25,232 nt of DNA. Origin: Candidatus Corynebacterium faecipullorum (GTDB taxonomy: Bacteria; Actinomycetota; Actinomycetes; Mycobacteriales; Mycobacteriaceae). The stretch lies in contig DXEO01000093.1 of NCBI GenBank assembly GCA_019114925.1, forward strand, positions 1 to 25,232, given 5' to 3'. Shown one piece after another: positions 1-7,444 of the stretch; the first letter of the stretch is position 1; each line of letters opens with the position of its first letter. The position numbers were made by a program, and so were the translations under genes. The notes below the pieces were generated by a model. It saw only the letters and a program-made list of their open reading frames with translations, had not been told where the DNA came from and did no database searches.

Positions 1-158
1 CGGGAGTGGTGATCGTGCTTGTGGTCCTTGAGGTGCTCGGTCAGGTTGTTGATGCGGGAAGTCAGCAGCGCAACCTGTGCCTCCGGGGAACCGGTGTCGG
101 TCTCGTGCAGGCCGTACTCCTTGAGGATTTCAGCCTTCTTCTCGGTGCTCAAAGCCAT
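1..158 (-). CDS. rpsO: 30S ribosomal protein S15, N-terminal part (cut by window edge)
   Basis: The minus-strand frame from the ATG at 158 encodes a protein starting MALSTEKKAEILKEYG and continuing with the S15 signature around HETDTGSPEAQVALLTSRIN and NLTEHLKDHKHDHHS; 52 codons are present before the left edge, out of roughly 89 usual for the family. S15 is a primary 16S rRNA-binding protein of the small-subunit platform. The start is supported by a GGAG Shine-Dalgarno about 9 bases upstream. It lies 78 bp downstream of the nucleoside hydrolase on the same strand, so it may be partly co-transcribed with ribF, but the Shine-Dalgarno shows it is translated from a leadered mRNA. Confidence 0.97.
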   Translation of the reverse strand, partial: MALSTEKKAEILKEYGLHETDTGSPEAQVALLTSRINNLTEHLKDHKHDHHS

Positions 159-197
159 GGAAAATCTCCTATTGTATTTCAGTCCACATGAAATGTT

Positions 198-211
198 GCG
201 CCGTGAGGCGC
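198..211 (-). terminator. Small GC hairpin between nucleoside hydrolase and rpsO
   Basis: GCGCC (198-202) and GGCGC (207-211) form a 5-bp GC stem with a 4-base loop. On the minus strand it is followed by a short A/T-rich stretch but no real U-run, so it is a weak terminator or attenuator candidate for the upstream ribF transcript, or simply a structure in the rpsO leader. Confidence 0.25.
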
Positions 212-236
212 TGCCTGTGACTACTGTGGACCGCAG

Positions 237-1154
237 TCAGCAAGTCGAAGTAGAAGTATAGAGGCTGTCCAGCTTCGACATCAAATCATCGACGAAGCGC
301 GCATCATCCACCGCAACGGCCACGCGGGTGGTGGGATCGTCAAGACGTTCCGGGTCACCGATGGTGCGGCCATTATCCTCACACCGCAGATTGAAGTCGA
401 GGCATGTCACCAGAGAGGAATCGGCAGCCACCGCTACCGCTAAAGGGTCGTGGAGCCCGCAACCGCCAAGGTGCGGAGAGGTCGTTTTATAGGCACGGAT
501 GTAATAGTCCACGATGTCCGCATAAATCTGTCCGGCCCGCGTGCCTCGCCACTGTCGTGTGTGCTCCCTGGTGAGCAAGGTTCGCAGTGTGACATCGAGC
601 CCCACCATCGTGAGGTCGTGAGCGTGGCGGAAAACATAGTCCGTCGCCTGCGGATCTTGGAAGACGTTGGCCTCGGCATAAGGAGTGACGTTCCCGGGCA
701 CGGTCAGTGCCCCGCCCATCATCACGATGCGGGCGTTGCGGGCAAAGTCCGGGTCTTTGTACATGGCGGCTGCAATGCTTGTCGACGGCCCCGTCGGCAC
801 AATGACCAGATCCTCACCATGCTCACGGACCGAACGGATAAGAAAGCCCACTGCATCCTCGTATGCCTTGCGGCGCGGCGGAGGCAGAAGTACCTCCCCA
901 AGTCCATTGCGCCCATGGATGAAACCAGAAATGGGAGCAACGCTAAAGCCCGGCCGCGTCGGACCGGTGAAGACGGGGACATCCTCGGCGTCGAGAAGCT
1001 CGAGCAACGCCAGCGAGTTGCGCACGCCCAATGCCACCGGCACGTTGCCATAGGTACCCGTAACCCCGATCAGCTCGAGGTCTGGATGCGCTAAGGCATA
1101 AGCGAGCGCAAGGGCGTCATCGATTCCGGTATCGAGGTCGAGGATGATCTTCAT
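237..1154 (-). CDS. Inosine/uridine-preferring-type nucleoside N-ribohydrolase
   Basis: A 305-residue protein of the calcium-dependent nucleoside hydrolase family, which cleaves the N-glycosidic bond of ribonucleosides to free base and ribose in salvage. The N-terminus carries the metal/ribose-binding motif (D6, D8, G10, D12, D13 in DLDTGIDDA). N163 lies in a conserved central segment, and the family His-Asp pair is visible as H235-D236 in LHDPLA. The DTG in place of the textbook DPG is a conservative variant. Length is normal (about 300-330). The ATG directly abuts the ribF stop codon (TAA at 1157-1155, ATG at 1154), with GAGG inside the last ribF codons serving as Shine-Dalgarno, so translation is probably coupled to ribF. 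Base specificity (purine, pyrimidine or broad) cannot be read from the sequence. Confidence 0.9.
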   Translation of the reverse strand: MKIILDLDTGIDDALALAYALAHPDLELIGVTGTYGNVPVALGVRNSLALLELLDAEDVPVFTGPTRPGFSVAPISGFIHGRNGLGEVLLPPPRRKAYEDAVGFLIRSVREHGEDLVIVPTGPSTSIAAAMYKDPDFARNARIVMMGGALTVPGNVTPYAEANVFQDPQATDYVFRHAHDLTMVGLDVTLRTLLTREHTRQWRGTRAGQIYADIVDYYIRAYKTTSPHLGGCGLHDPLAVAVAADSSLVTCLDFNLRCEDNGRTIGDPERLDDPTTRVAVAVDDARFVDDLMSKLDSLYTSTSTC

Positions 1155-2126
1155 TTAAGCCTCGCGGGCAAGAATCTCACGGACTCGGGCAACGTCACGC
1201 TCTATGGCTGTCAAGAGTTCCTCCACGTAATTAAATTTCTCCATGTCCCGCACGTGGTCGACAAAATGCACGGTGGCTTCGTGGCCGTAGAGGTCAGCGT
1301 CGCGGTCCAGCACGAAGGACTCCACCGAACGCTCCTCGTCGCCAAAGGTAGGGTTCGTGCCCACCGAGATTGCGGCTGGATAAGGCACGCCGGGCTCCAT
1401 GTCACCTTCCAGAGGGGCGCCGGTGGGCTCGACCACGAACCAGCCCGCGTAGACGCCATCGGCTGGAATGGCGACGGATTCCGGGAAATACTGGTTGGCG
1501 GTGGGAAAACCAAGCTCCTTTCCACCGCGTCCTGCACCACGCACAACGGGCCCAGTTACCGTGAAATGACGACCCAGCGCCCAATTGGCGCGCGCAATAT
1601 CGCCCCTGGCAAGAGCAGCGCGGATGTTGGTGGAGCAGATGCGCTCGCCGTCGTCGTCAAGCAGAGGCACGATGTCAACGTCGAAGCCGAACTCGGTGCC
1701 GAATTCCGCCAACGCCTCCGCGGTGCCGGACGCGCCTGCGCCAAAGGTGAAGTTCTCCCCCACCACGACGTGTTCTGTGTGCAAACGCCCCACCAGGAGA
1801 TCCACCACGTACTCGCGCGGCGCGACGCCCCGGAGTTCTTCGGTGAAATCGATGACGAGTACGCCCTCAATACCCATCTCTTCCGCCAGCTGCATGCGGC
1901 GCTCAAAAGTAATCACGGACAGCGGCGCGCGCTCCGGCAAGAACACGGTGACTGGGTGCGGATCAAAGGTCACCATGACCGGGCGTTGGCCATGCGTGTG
2001 CGCATGCTCGACGGCCTTCGTCACGAGCTGTTGATGCCCGCGGTGCAGGCCGTCAAAGACACCAATTGTCACCGAAGTCGGGCCAAGGTCAGCGGGGATG
2101 CTATCGATTCCGTACCAAATATCCAC
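1155..2126 (-). CDS. ribF: Bifunctional riboflavin kinase / FMN adenylyltransferase
   Basis: Makes FMN from riboflavin and ATP, then FAD from FMN and ATP, in the cytoplasm. The N-terminal adenylyltransferase domain shows the nucleotidyl-transferase motif in TIGVFDGLHRGHQ (H28 and H31 of the HRGH box, counted from the GTG). The C-terminal flavokinase domain shows GRGGKELGFPTAN and GVYAGW. I chose the GTG at 2126 (VDIWYG..., 323 residues) over the ATG at 2135 because the ATG lies inside the likely -10 box TAGCAT (2139-2134), whose transcript would begin at about 2127. RibF proteins of related corynebacteria, from memory, also begin at this DIWYG segment. A much longer open frame extends to 2381 but overlaps truB and lacks family similarity there. 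It is the first gene of a unit with the nucleoside hydrolase. Confidence 0.95.
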   Translation of the reverse strand: MDIWYGIDSIPADLGPTSVTIGVFDGLHRGHQQLVTKAVEHAHTHGQRPVMVTFDPHPVTVFLPERAPLSVITFERRMQLAEEMGIEGVLVIDFTEELRGVAPREYVVDLLVGRLHTEHVVVGENFTFGAGASGTAEALAEFGTEFGFDVDIVPLLDDDGERICSTNIRAALARGDIARANWALGRHFTVTGPVVRGAGRGGKELGFPTANQYFPESVAIPADGVYAGWFVVEPTGAPLEGDMEPGVPYPAAISVGTNPTFGDEERSVESFVLDRDADLYGHEATVHFVDHVRDMEKFNYVEELLTAIERDVARVREILAREA

Positions 2127-2133
2127 GGGCACC

Positions 2134-2139
2134 ATGCTA
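2134..2139 (-). promoter_or_regulatory. -10 box of ribF (leaderless promoter)
   Basis: TAGCAT read on the minus strand, with its last base 8 positions before the GTG at 2126. The predicted transcription start is 2127 or 2126, and no Shine-Dalgarno precedes the GTG. Only 20 bp separate it from the truB -10 box on the other strand. Confidence 0.6.
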
Positions 2140-2159
2140 TCCCACTGCGGCCGGTACCC

Positions 2160-2165
2160 TAGACT
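2160..2165 (+). promoter_or_regulatory. -10 box of truB (leaderless promoter)
   Basis: TAGACT ending 8 bases before the truB ATG at 2173. The predicted start of transcription is 2172-2173. There is no Shine-Dalgarno-like purine tract in a usable position. Confidence 0.6.
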
Positions 2166-2172
2166 GCAGGGC

Positions 2173-3066
2173 ATGACTGATCCGCTCGAACGTTCCGGCC
2201 TCGTGGTCGTCGATAAACCCGCCGGCATGACCTCGCACGACGTCGTGGGAAAACTGCGCCGTTTCTTTGGCACCCGCAAAGTGGGGCACGCGGGCACGCT
2301 TGATCCAATGGCTACTGGAGTGCTCGTCGTAGGCATCGAGCGCGGCACCAAGTTTCTTGCCCACATGATGGCCTCCACCAAGGCCTATGACGCCACGATT
2401 CGCCTCGGCATGGCAACCCACACCGACGACGCGGAGGGGGAAGCAACGTGGGGCGAACCGGCAACAGCAGTGGAGGATTCCGCCATTGCACACGAGGTTG
2501 CTGCGCTGACCGGCGATATTCTGCAGCGCCCCGCAGCGGTGTCCGCCATCAAGGTGGATGGTAAGCGCGCGCACGAAAGGGTGCGGGCAGGTGAAGGGGT
2601 CGAGCTTCCGGCTCGACCAGTCACCGTTAGCCGCTTCGATATTCTCGCTACGCGCCGCGAGGGTGAGTTCATCGATCTCGATGTCTCAGTGGCTTGTTCT
2701 TCGGGAACCTATATCCGTTCGTTGGCTCGGGATTTGGGTGAGGCCCTCGGCGTGGGCGGGCACCTTAGCGCGCTGCGCCGCACGGAGGTGGGGCCCTTTA
2801 CGCTTGGCGACGCCCTCCCCCTCGACGCCCTCGAAGACTCCCCGGAGCTGTCCTTAAGCCTCGACGAAGCGCTCGCCCGCAGCTATCCAGTCTTGGAAGT
2901 CACCGATGAAGAGGCCCAAGCTTTAGCGATGGGCAAGTGGCTGGAGCCGCGTGGGTTGAAAGGCACGTACGCGGCTGTCGATCCACAGGGACGGTCGATT
3001 GCCCTGATCAAGGAAAAAGGAAAGCGTTTAGCCACGGTTTTCGTCGCGCGCCCCTCAACGCTATAA
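2173..3066 (+). CDS. truB: tRNA pseudouridine(55) synthase TruB
   Basis: Isomerises U55 in the T-loop of tRNAs. The protein (297 residues, normal length) starts MTDPLERSGLVVVDKPAGMT and carries the catalytic motif GHAGTLDPMATG with the nucleophilic aspartate D44. Further family segments are AVSAIKVDGKRAHERVR and SSGTYIRSLARDLG. The C-terminal part (VTDEEAQALAMGKWL...) resembles the small PUA-type RNA-binding domain. The ATG at 2173 is supported by homology and by a -10 box that makes it leaderless; an upstream in-frame ATG at 2098 would overlap ribF. It is convergent with pptT, the two stop codons being separated by only 9 bp with no hairpin, so transcription may read into the opposite gene. 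Confidence 0.97.
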   Translation: MTDPLERSGLVVVDKPAGMTSHDVVGKLRRFFGTRKVGHAGTLDPMATGVLVVGIERGTKFLAHMMASTKAYDATIRLGMATHTDDAEGEATWGEPATAVEDSAIAHEVAALTGDILQRPAAVSAIKVDGKRAHERVRAGEGVELPARPVTVSRFDILATRREGEFIDLDVSVACSSGTYIRSLARDLGEALGVGGHLSALRRTEVGPFTLGDALPLDALEDSPELSLSLDEALARSYPVLEVTDEEAQALAMGKWLEPRGLKGTYAAVDPQGRSIALIKEKGKRLATVFVARPSTL

Positions 3067-3075
3067 CTGCCTGAT

Positions 3076-3750
3076 TTAGCTCTCAAAGTGGAGTGCTGGG
3101 ACAGCGGTGGCGACAATGACATAGCCATCCCGGATGATCCAGTGCCCAGTAATGAATGGCACCGGGGTCGGCCGCGCCAAGAGGTAGGACACCAGAGTGC
3201 CATCGAGGCGTAAGTCGATTTCGGCCTGGTCAAAATCCAGCCAGCGCCGCGTCATGGGGAACCACGTCTTGTAGGTGGCTTCCTTGGCACAGAATAACAG
3301 GCGGTCCGGGCAGGAAATACCCGCCGCTTGTAACCGAGCCAACTGCGGCATCTCCCCCGGCCGCGCGATCATCGTCAACACGTGTTCCGGCAGGGGCTCC
3401 GCCGGTTCGGCGTCGAGCCCCATGGAGCGCACGTGCGTGGCAGGAGCTGCTACCGCTGCACGCAGGCCTTCGGTGTGCGTCATCGATCCGGTATAGCCCT
3501 CCGGCCACAGCGGCATGCCTCGCTCGCCGCGCAGAATCGGCTCGTTGCCGGTGTAGTTGAGCTCCTTCAAGGCTTGGTGGGCACACCAGCGCGCATCCCC
3601 AAACTCGGATTTGCGCACGTCCACAGCCTGAGAGACCACGGAACGCTCTTCCGGGGAAAGGTGATGATAATTGAGAAGATTAGTCATCGACTCATCCGTG
3701 CGCACGTAGCAAAAACTAGCTGAATCGGGGAATAGAGAAGGTTCAAGCAT
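3076..3750 (-). CDS. pptT: 4'-phosphopantetheinyl transferase, PptT type
   Basis: Transfers 4'-phosphopantetheine from CoA to a serine of carrier-protein domains. A 224-residue Sfp/PptT-type protein. It shows an N-terminal arginine-rich CoA-binding segment (RGERGMPLWP near 74-83, then GSMTHT 88-93), the magnesium motif GLDAEP (D113, E115) and the catalytic FCAKEATYK (K156, E157, K161). In mycolate-producing actinobacteria this enzyme activates Pks13, and related synthases, for mycolic acid synthesis; that substrate is inferred here. The ATG at 3750 gives the expected N-terminus and overlaps the end of the upstream phosphoesterase gene by 8 bp, so the pair is translationally coupled. A longer in-frame extension to 3831 lies inside that gene and is rejected. 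Confidence 0.93.
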   Translation of the reverse strand: MLEPSLFPDSASFCYVRTDESMTNLLNYHHLSPEERSVVSQAVDVRKSEFGDARWCAHQALKELNYTGNEPILRGERGMPLWPEGYTGSMTHTEGLRAAVAAPATHVRSMGLDAEPAEPLPEHVLTMIARPGEMPQLARLQAAGISCPDRLLFCAKEATYKTWFPMTRRWLDFDQAEIDLRLDGTLVSYLLARPTPVPFITGHWIIRDGYVIVATAVPALHFES

Positions 3751-4564
3751 GCTCGGCCCTCCCTGTTTTCTCATCGATGGTGAGCACTGGGTACGGCCAC
3801 GGCTGAAGACCACCGTGCGCCTGCCACTCACGCGGATAGCCCAAGGACACCTCGATGTGGTCTACCCCATCAACGTTGGCGCGATTAGGAATGTGGAGGT
3901 GACCATAGATCACAGCCTTAGCGTTATAGCGCCGCGGCCAGGAACGCGTGTGGCGGGTGCCGCACCACAAGGCCACTTCGGACCAACGCAAGTCGAGAGT
4001 CGGCTCCTGTACCAGCGGCCAGTGGTTGATAAGAACCGTTTCGCCCTCGACCCGTGACAGCCGCTTGATCGAATAGGCCAGACGGTCCCAGCACCACGCG
4101 CGCACATCGACGAAGGGGGCGATAGCAAATTCATCGGTCATGACGATCTGCTTCTCCTTCGCACTCGCAAGCGCCTGTTCCACCGTGGTGCCTGGTGGAC
4201 GGAAGCTGTAATCGTACAGCGTAAACAGCGGGACCACGGTGACCCCTCCGAATACCGGAAACGGATCCTCCGGGGTAATCACGCCAATTTCCCGGCAGCC
4301 TTCAACGAGGCGATCATATTTCGAGCGCCCCTGGTAGGCGTCCTGGCCGCGGGAGAAGAGCTCGTGGTTGCCGGGCACCCAAATGACCGTAGCGTAGCGG
4401 TTCTTGAGGCGCGCCAAGGTGTTCACCACAAGGTCAATGCGCTCGGCCACGTCGCCGGCGACAATCAACCAATCGTTGGGGTTGGGCGGGACAAGTTCAT
4501 CGATGCGGTCCCCGTTCACGCGCACCGCCGCGTGGAGATCGGAGACGGCCCACAGAGTGGTCAT
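3743..4564 (-). CDS. pptH: Metallophosphoesterase, likely phosphopantetheinyl hydrolase (PptH-like)
   Basis: A 273-residue calcineurin-type metallophosphoesterase with every metal-ligand block in order: SDLH (D9, H11), AGDV (D38), GNHE (N66, H67), NHWPL (H181) and YGHLH (H222, H224). In Mycobacterium tuberculosis the gene next to pptT (Rv2795c) encodes PptH, which removes phosphopantetheine from carrier proteins and so opposes PptT. The same order, same strand and an 8-bp overlap with pptT here support that assignment, but the sequence alone proves only the phosphoesterase fold. The start has a good Shine-Dalgarno (GGAGG, minus strand, about 5 bases upstream), unlike the leaderless genes in this window, as fits an internal operon gene 44 bp after the MATE gene. 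Confidence 0.85.
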   Translation of the reverse strand: MTTLWAVSDLHAAVRVNGDRIDELVPPNPNDWLIVAGDVAERIDLVVNTLARLKNRYATVIWVPGNHELFSRGQDAYQGRSKYDRLVEGCREIGVITPEDPFPVFGGVTVVPLFTLYDYSFRPPGTTVEQALASAKEKQIVMTDEFAIAPFVDVRAWCWDRLAYSIKRLSRVEGETVLINHWPLVQEPTLDLRWSEVALWCGTRHTRSWPRRYNAKAVIYGHLHIPNRANVDGVDHIEVSLGYPREWQAHGGLQPWPYPVLTIDEKTGRAEHA

Positions 4565-4608
4565 AGCGCCTCCTTCACACGAACAGTCCCTCTACTTCTA
4601 CCACAGGC

Positions 4609-5907
4609 TTAGACCTGCGCCCACCGCATGGAGTAAAAGCGCCAAACCACGCCCACCATGCGGATGAGGATGAATGCGGCGATACCGCCCCACACCCCAG
4701 TCAGGCCGGTGCCGAACACAAAGGCCAACCAGACTCCAGGAAGGAAGCCTAGAAGCACTGACGCGAGGGTCAGCGTGCGGAGGAAGGCTGCGTCCCCAGC
4801 GCCCAAGAGAACGCCATCCAAAGCGAAGACGACGCCGCCAATAATGACGAGGAAGGTCATAACCCACCACGGGCCGGAGATGACTTCTAGGACCACCGGG
4901 CTCGTGGTAAATATCCGTGGGATAAAAGCGGAACCAAGGCCCAGTACCGCAGCGAGCGCGAGGGAGAAGGACGTCGAGTAAAGCGTCACCTTGGTTCCCA
5001 CCTTACGGGCATAGCGCGCTGATCCTGCTCCCAACGCTGCGCCAGTCAAGGCTTGGGCAGCAATCGCGAGGGAATCCAGAACGAGGGACAGGAAGTTCCA
5101 CATCTGCATCATGATTTGATGCGCGGCGAGTTGCGCGGTGCCGATACGGGAGGCCACGGCCGCCGCTGACAGAAACGCCACTTGGAAGCTCAACGAGCGC
5201 ACTATGAGGTCGCGGCCCAACACGAGCTGCCGACGAACCACGCTCCAGCGAATCTCCCACGAGCCGGTATGCTCGCGGCGCAACTCCGCCACGAAGAACG
5301 CCGCGATGATCCCCATGCCCAGCACCGTGGCCAGCGCAGAGCCGGGCAGACCCCAGAAGTGCACGAAAATCGGCACCGCGATGGCTCCGGGAACCATTCC
5401 TGCAAGGGTGAAGTAGAGGGGCTTGCGGGTGTTTTGAACACCGCGCATCCAGCCATTGCCGGCCATGTTAATGAGGGTAAAAGGAATCGCGACGGCGGCA
5501 ATTCGCAACCACTGAGCGGTCCCCCGCGCTGTATCCGGGTTACCCGTCAACCAGGTGGCAAAGACGCCGGCGAAGAGCCACATCATGACCGCAAGCACCA
5601 TCCCAACGCCCACGGCAACCCACGTGGCCTGCACGCCCTCGGCGACGGCCTCATCGCGCTTCCCCGCGCCAAACAGGCGTGATGCACGCGCGGTCGTGCC
5701 ATAAGACAAGAAGGTCAATTGGGTGGTAACCACCGAATGGAGCGTGGCCGCAGCTCCCAGCGAGGCTAGATCCTCCGCTCCCAAACGCCCCACGACCGCG
5801 GTATCCAGCAATAAATACAGCGGCATGGCCGCCAGAACGCCTAGAGCGGGAACGGCGAGGCGGAAGACCTCAGCTGCAGAGACCTTCACTGCTTGCTCGG
5901 AAACCAT
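4609..5907 (-). CDS. dinF: MATE family efflux transporter, DinF type
   Basis: A 432-residue polytopic inner-membrane protein with about 12 hydrophobic segments arranged as two similar halves. Typical MATE sequence includes LLLDTAVVGRLG near residues 32-43 (the family D/G-rich loop after TM1), GNGWMRGVQNTRKPLY in the middle and QLAAHQIMMQMWNF in the second half. MATE proteins export cationic or organic compounds using a proton or sodium gradient; the substrate here is unknown. It sits between nrnA and pptH, an arrangement also seen near dinF/nrnA in mycobacteria. The ATG at 5907 immediately follows the nrnA TAG with no spacer and only a poor Shine-Dalgarno, suggesting termination-reinitiation coupling. 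Its placement in a translation operon is conserved but unexplained. Confidence 0.93.
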   Translation of the reverse strand: MVSEQAVKVSAAEVFRLAVPALGVLAAMPLYLLLDTAVVGRLGAEDLASLGAAATLHSVVTTQLTFLSYGTTARASRLFGAGKRDEAVAEGVQATWVAVGVGMVLAVMMWLFAGVFATWLTGNPDTARGTAQWLRIAAVAIPFTLINMAGNGWMRGVQNTRKPLYFTLAGMVPGAIAVPIFVHFWGLPGSALATVLGMGIIAAFFVAELRREHTGSWEIRWSVVRRQLVLGRDLIVRSLSFQVAFLSAAAVASRIGTAQLAAHQIMMQMWNFLSLVLDSLAIAAQALTGAALGAGSARYARKVGTKVTLYSTSFSLALAAVLGLGSAFIPRIFTTSPVVLEVISGPWWVMTFLVIIGGVVFALDGVLLGAGDAAFLRTLTLASVLLGFLPGVWLAFVFGTGLTGVWGGIAAFILIRMVGVVWRFYSMRWAQV

Positions 5908-6870
5908 CTAGGACAACGCACCTACCAGCTGCGCGATAACTTCCTCGGGTCTTCCGTGCGCAGTATAACCAGCGGCTGGAATATGCCCACCGCCGCCGAA
6001 AGTGAGAGCCACTTCTGCGCAGTTGACGGCGGAAGAACGCAGGGACACCGCCCACATATCAGGCGCCTGTTCCTTGAAGACCACTCCTATATCAGTACCC
6101 TTCAGGGCTCGGACATAATCGACGAAAGATTCAATCGCGGAATCGGCGTGGGAGCTGACCTCCTCATGCGGGACGAAGAGAACAGCGAGGCGGTGCTCCC
6201 CGGCTTCCTCAATCCTGAGTCCTGAGAGCACGCGTCCAATCATCTGCAGGTCATCGGCCGTACTGGAATCCATAAGTTCCAACGCAATCTGCTTGGTATC
6301 GAGCCCATAGAGCATCAGGCGCGCGGCGATATCATGCATGGCTGGGCGGCCCCACCGGAAGTTACCGGTATCGGTGACAAGGCCCGCGTACAGGCAGTGC
6401 GCGATGACGCGATCGATCTGGATGGACAACCTGTCCAGGATGTCCAGCAGTACCACTGTGGTGGACTCGCACACGGGATCCACCACATTGATGGCTCCAA
6501 AGCCTTGGTTGGAGGCGTGGTGATCAATGCACAAGACGCGCCCCACGGCAGCCATCTCTTCGATCTCTCGGGCCACCGAACCAGTCCTATCTATCGAACC
6601 GCAGTCCACAGTGACATAAAGGTCATAACCTTGTGGAAGCTCATCCACCAACTCAATTTCATCCACCGTGGGGATAGAAAACAGGTTGGCTGAAATATCC
6701 CGGCGTTGGCCAATCACGGTGCGCGTCTGTTTGCCGCGCTGGCGGAGTGCCAGGGTAAGGGCGGCTGCCGAGCCTACCGCATCGGCGTCTGGGCGCAAAT
6801 GCGTGATGATGCAAATGCTGCTGGCTTGAACCAGCGCGTCTACTGCGGCTTCGTAGTTGGTTCGCGACAC
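5908..6870 (-). CDS. nrnA: Bifunctional oligoribonuclease / PAP phosphatase (NrnA), DHH family
   Basis: Degrades nano-RNAs and cyclic-dinucleotide-derived dinucleotides, and dephosphorylates pAp; cytoplasmic. The 320-residue protein has the DHH motifs HLRPDADAVGS (H24, D28, D30), VDCGS (D89), IDHHAS (D116-H117-H118) and VTDTGNF (D167). It also has the DHHA1 substrate-binding glycine loop GGGGH (292-296). The start codon is GTG at 6870, directly abutting the rbfA TAA with zero spacing. The acidic last codons of rbfA (GAGGAAGAGG) double as the Shine-Dalgarno. Position after rbfA is the common actinobacterial arrangement. Confidence 0.96.
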   Translation of the reverse strand: MSRTNYEAAVDALVQASSICIITHLRPDADAVGSAAALTLALRQRGKQTRTVIGQRRDISANLFSIPTVDEIELVDELPQGYDLYVTVDCGSIDRTGSVAREIEEMAAVGRVLCIDHHASNQGFGAINVVDPVCESTTVVLLDILDRLSIQIDRVIAHCLYAGLVTDTGNFRWGRPAMHDIAARLMLYGLDTKQIALELMDSSTADDLQMIGRVLSGLRIEEAGEHRLAVLFVPHEEVSSHADSAIESFVDYVRALKGTDIGVVFKEQAPDMWAVSLRSSAVNCAEVALTFGGGGHIPAAGYTAHGRPEEVIAQLVGALS

Positions 6871-7314
6871 TTAGTCCTCTTCCTCGTCCGAGGTCTTGTA
6901 TGGATTCGCGTCACCTGCGGGCTGTGCACCTTCCTTCAGCTTCGCCAACTCCGCATCGCGTGCACGAGCGCGGGCGAGTAGTTCCTCCATGTGCGCGGAG
7001 GCCTCGGGGATGGTATCGAGCTCAAAGGACAGCGTCGGTGTAAAGCGAACGGAAAGCTCATCACCCACAATCTTGCGCAATTGCCCCTTGGCCCTGGTGA
7101 GGGCTTCGGCCGCCTGGTCATAATCCGGCTCAGTCTCGATATCCGTACCACGCACCGTGTAGAACACGGTGGCGTCGTGGAGATCACCCGTGACGCGGGC
7201 ATCCGTGATTGTCACCAGCTCAAGGCGGCGGTCCTTGATTTGGCGCTCAATTGCACTGGCGACGATTGTCTGAATGCGCTTTGCCATGCGTGCGGCGCGT
7301 GCGTGATCAACCAT
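6871..7314 (-). CDS. rbfA: Ribosome-binding factor A
   Basis: A KH-fold protein that binds the immature 30S subunit for late 16S maturation. The 147-residue sequence begins MVDHARAARMAKRIQ and contains the family segments LVTITDARVTGDLHDATVFY and LRKIVGDELSVRFTPTLSFELD. The C-terminus beyond residue about 110 is a charged tail ending in DEEED, longer than in E. coli but usual in actinobacteria. The ATG at 7314 has a strong AGGAG Shine-Dalgarno 7-8 bases upstream. A strong hairpin separates it from infB, so it may be expressed partly by read-through or from its own promoter in 7315-7389. Confidence 0.96.
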   Translation of the reverse strand: MVDHARAARMAKRIQTIVASAIERQIKDRRLELVTITDARVTGDLHDATVFYTVRGTDIETEPDYDQAAEALTRAKGQLRKIVGDELSVRFTPTLSFELDTIPEASAHMEELLARARARDAELAKLKEGAQPAGDANPYKTSDEEED

Positions 7315-7389
7315 GGTGAAGCTCCTTTACGTACGGTTACTGGCAACTAGTCTAGGATACCGATTCTGCACCTTTCGGCCGAAATGAGG

Positions 7390-7423
7390 AAAGCCCAGCC
7401 AGAATCTTTACTGACTGGGCTTT
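7390..7423 (-). terminator. Intrinsic terminator-like hairpin between infB and rbfA
   Basis: AAAGCCCAG (7390-7398) and CTGGGCTTT (7415-7423) are perfectly complementary. An inner CAG/CTG pair (7400-7402/7411-7413) extends the stem across one mismatch, leaving an 8-base loop. It starts about 22 bp beyond the infB stop codon in the direction of transcription and is followed by a short T-containing tract. It would terminate or attenuate transcription between infB and rbfA. Confidence 0.8.
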
Positions 7424-7444
7424 ACTACCTGAGGTTTCCTACGG

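Noticed and set aside
2127..2381. N-terminal extension of ribF into truB
   Set aside because: The extra residues have no family similarity and are antisense to the truB start; promoter evidence puts the start at 2126.
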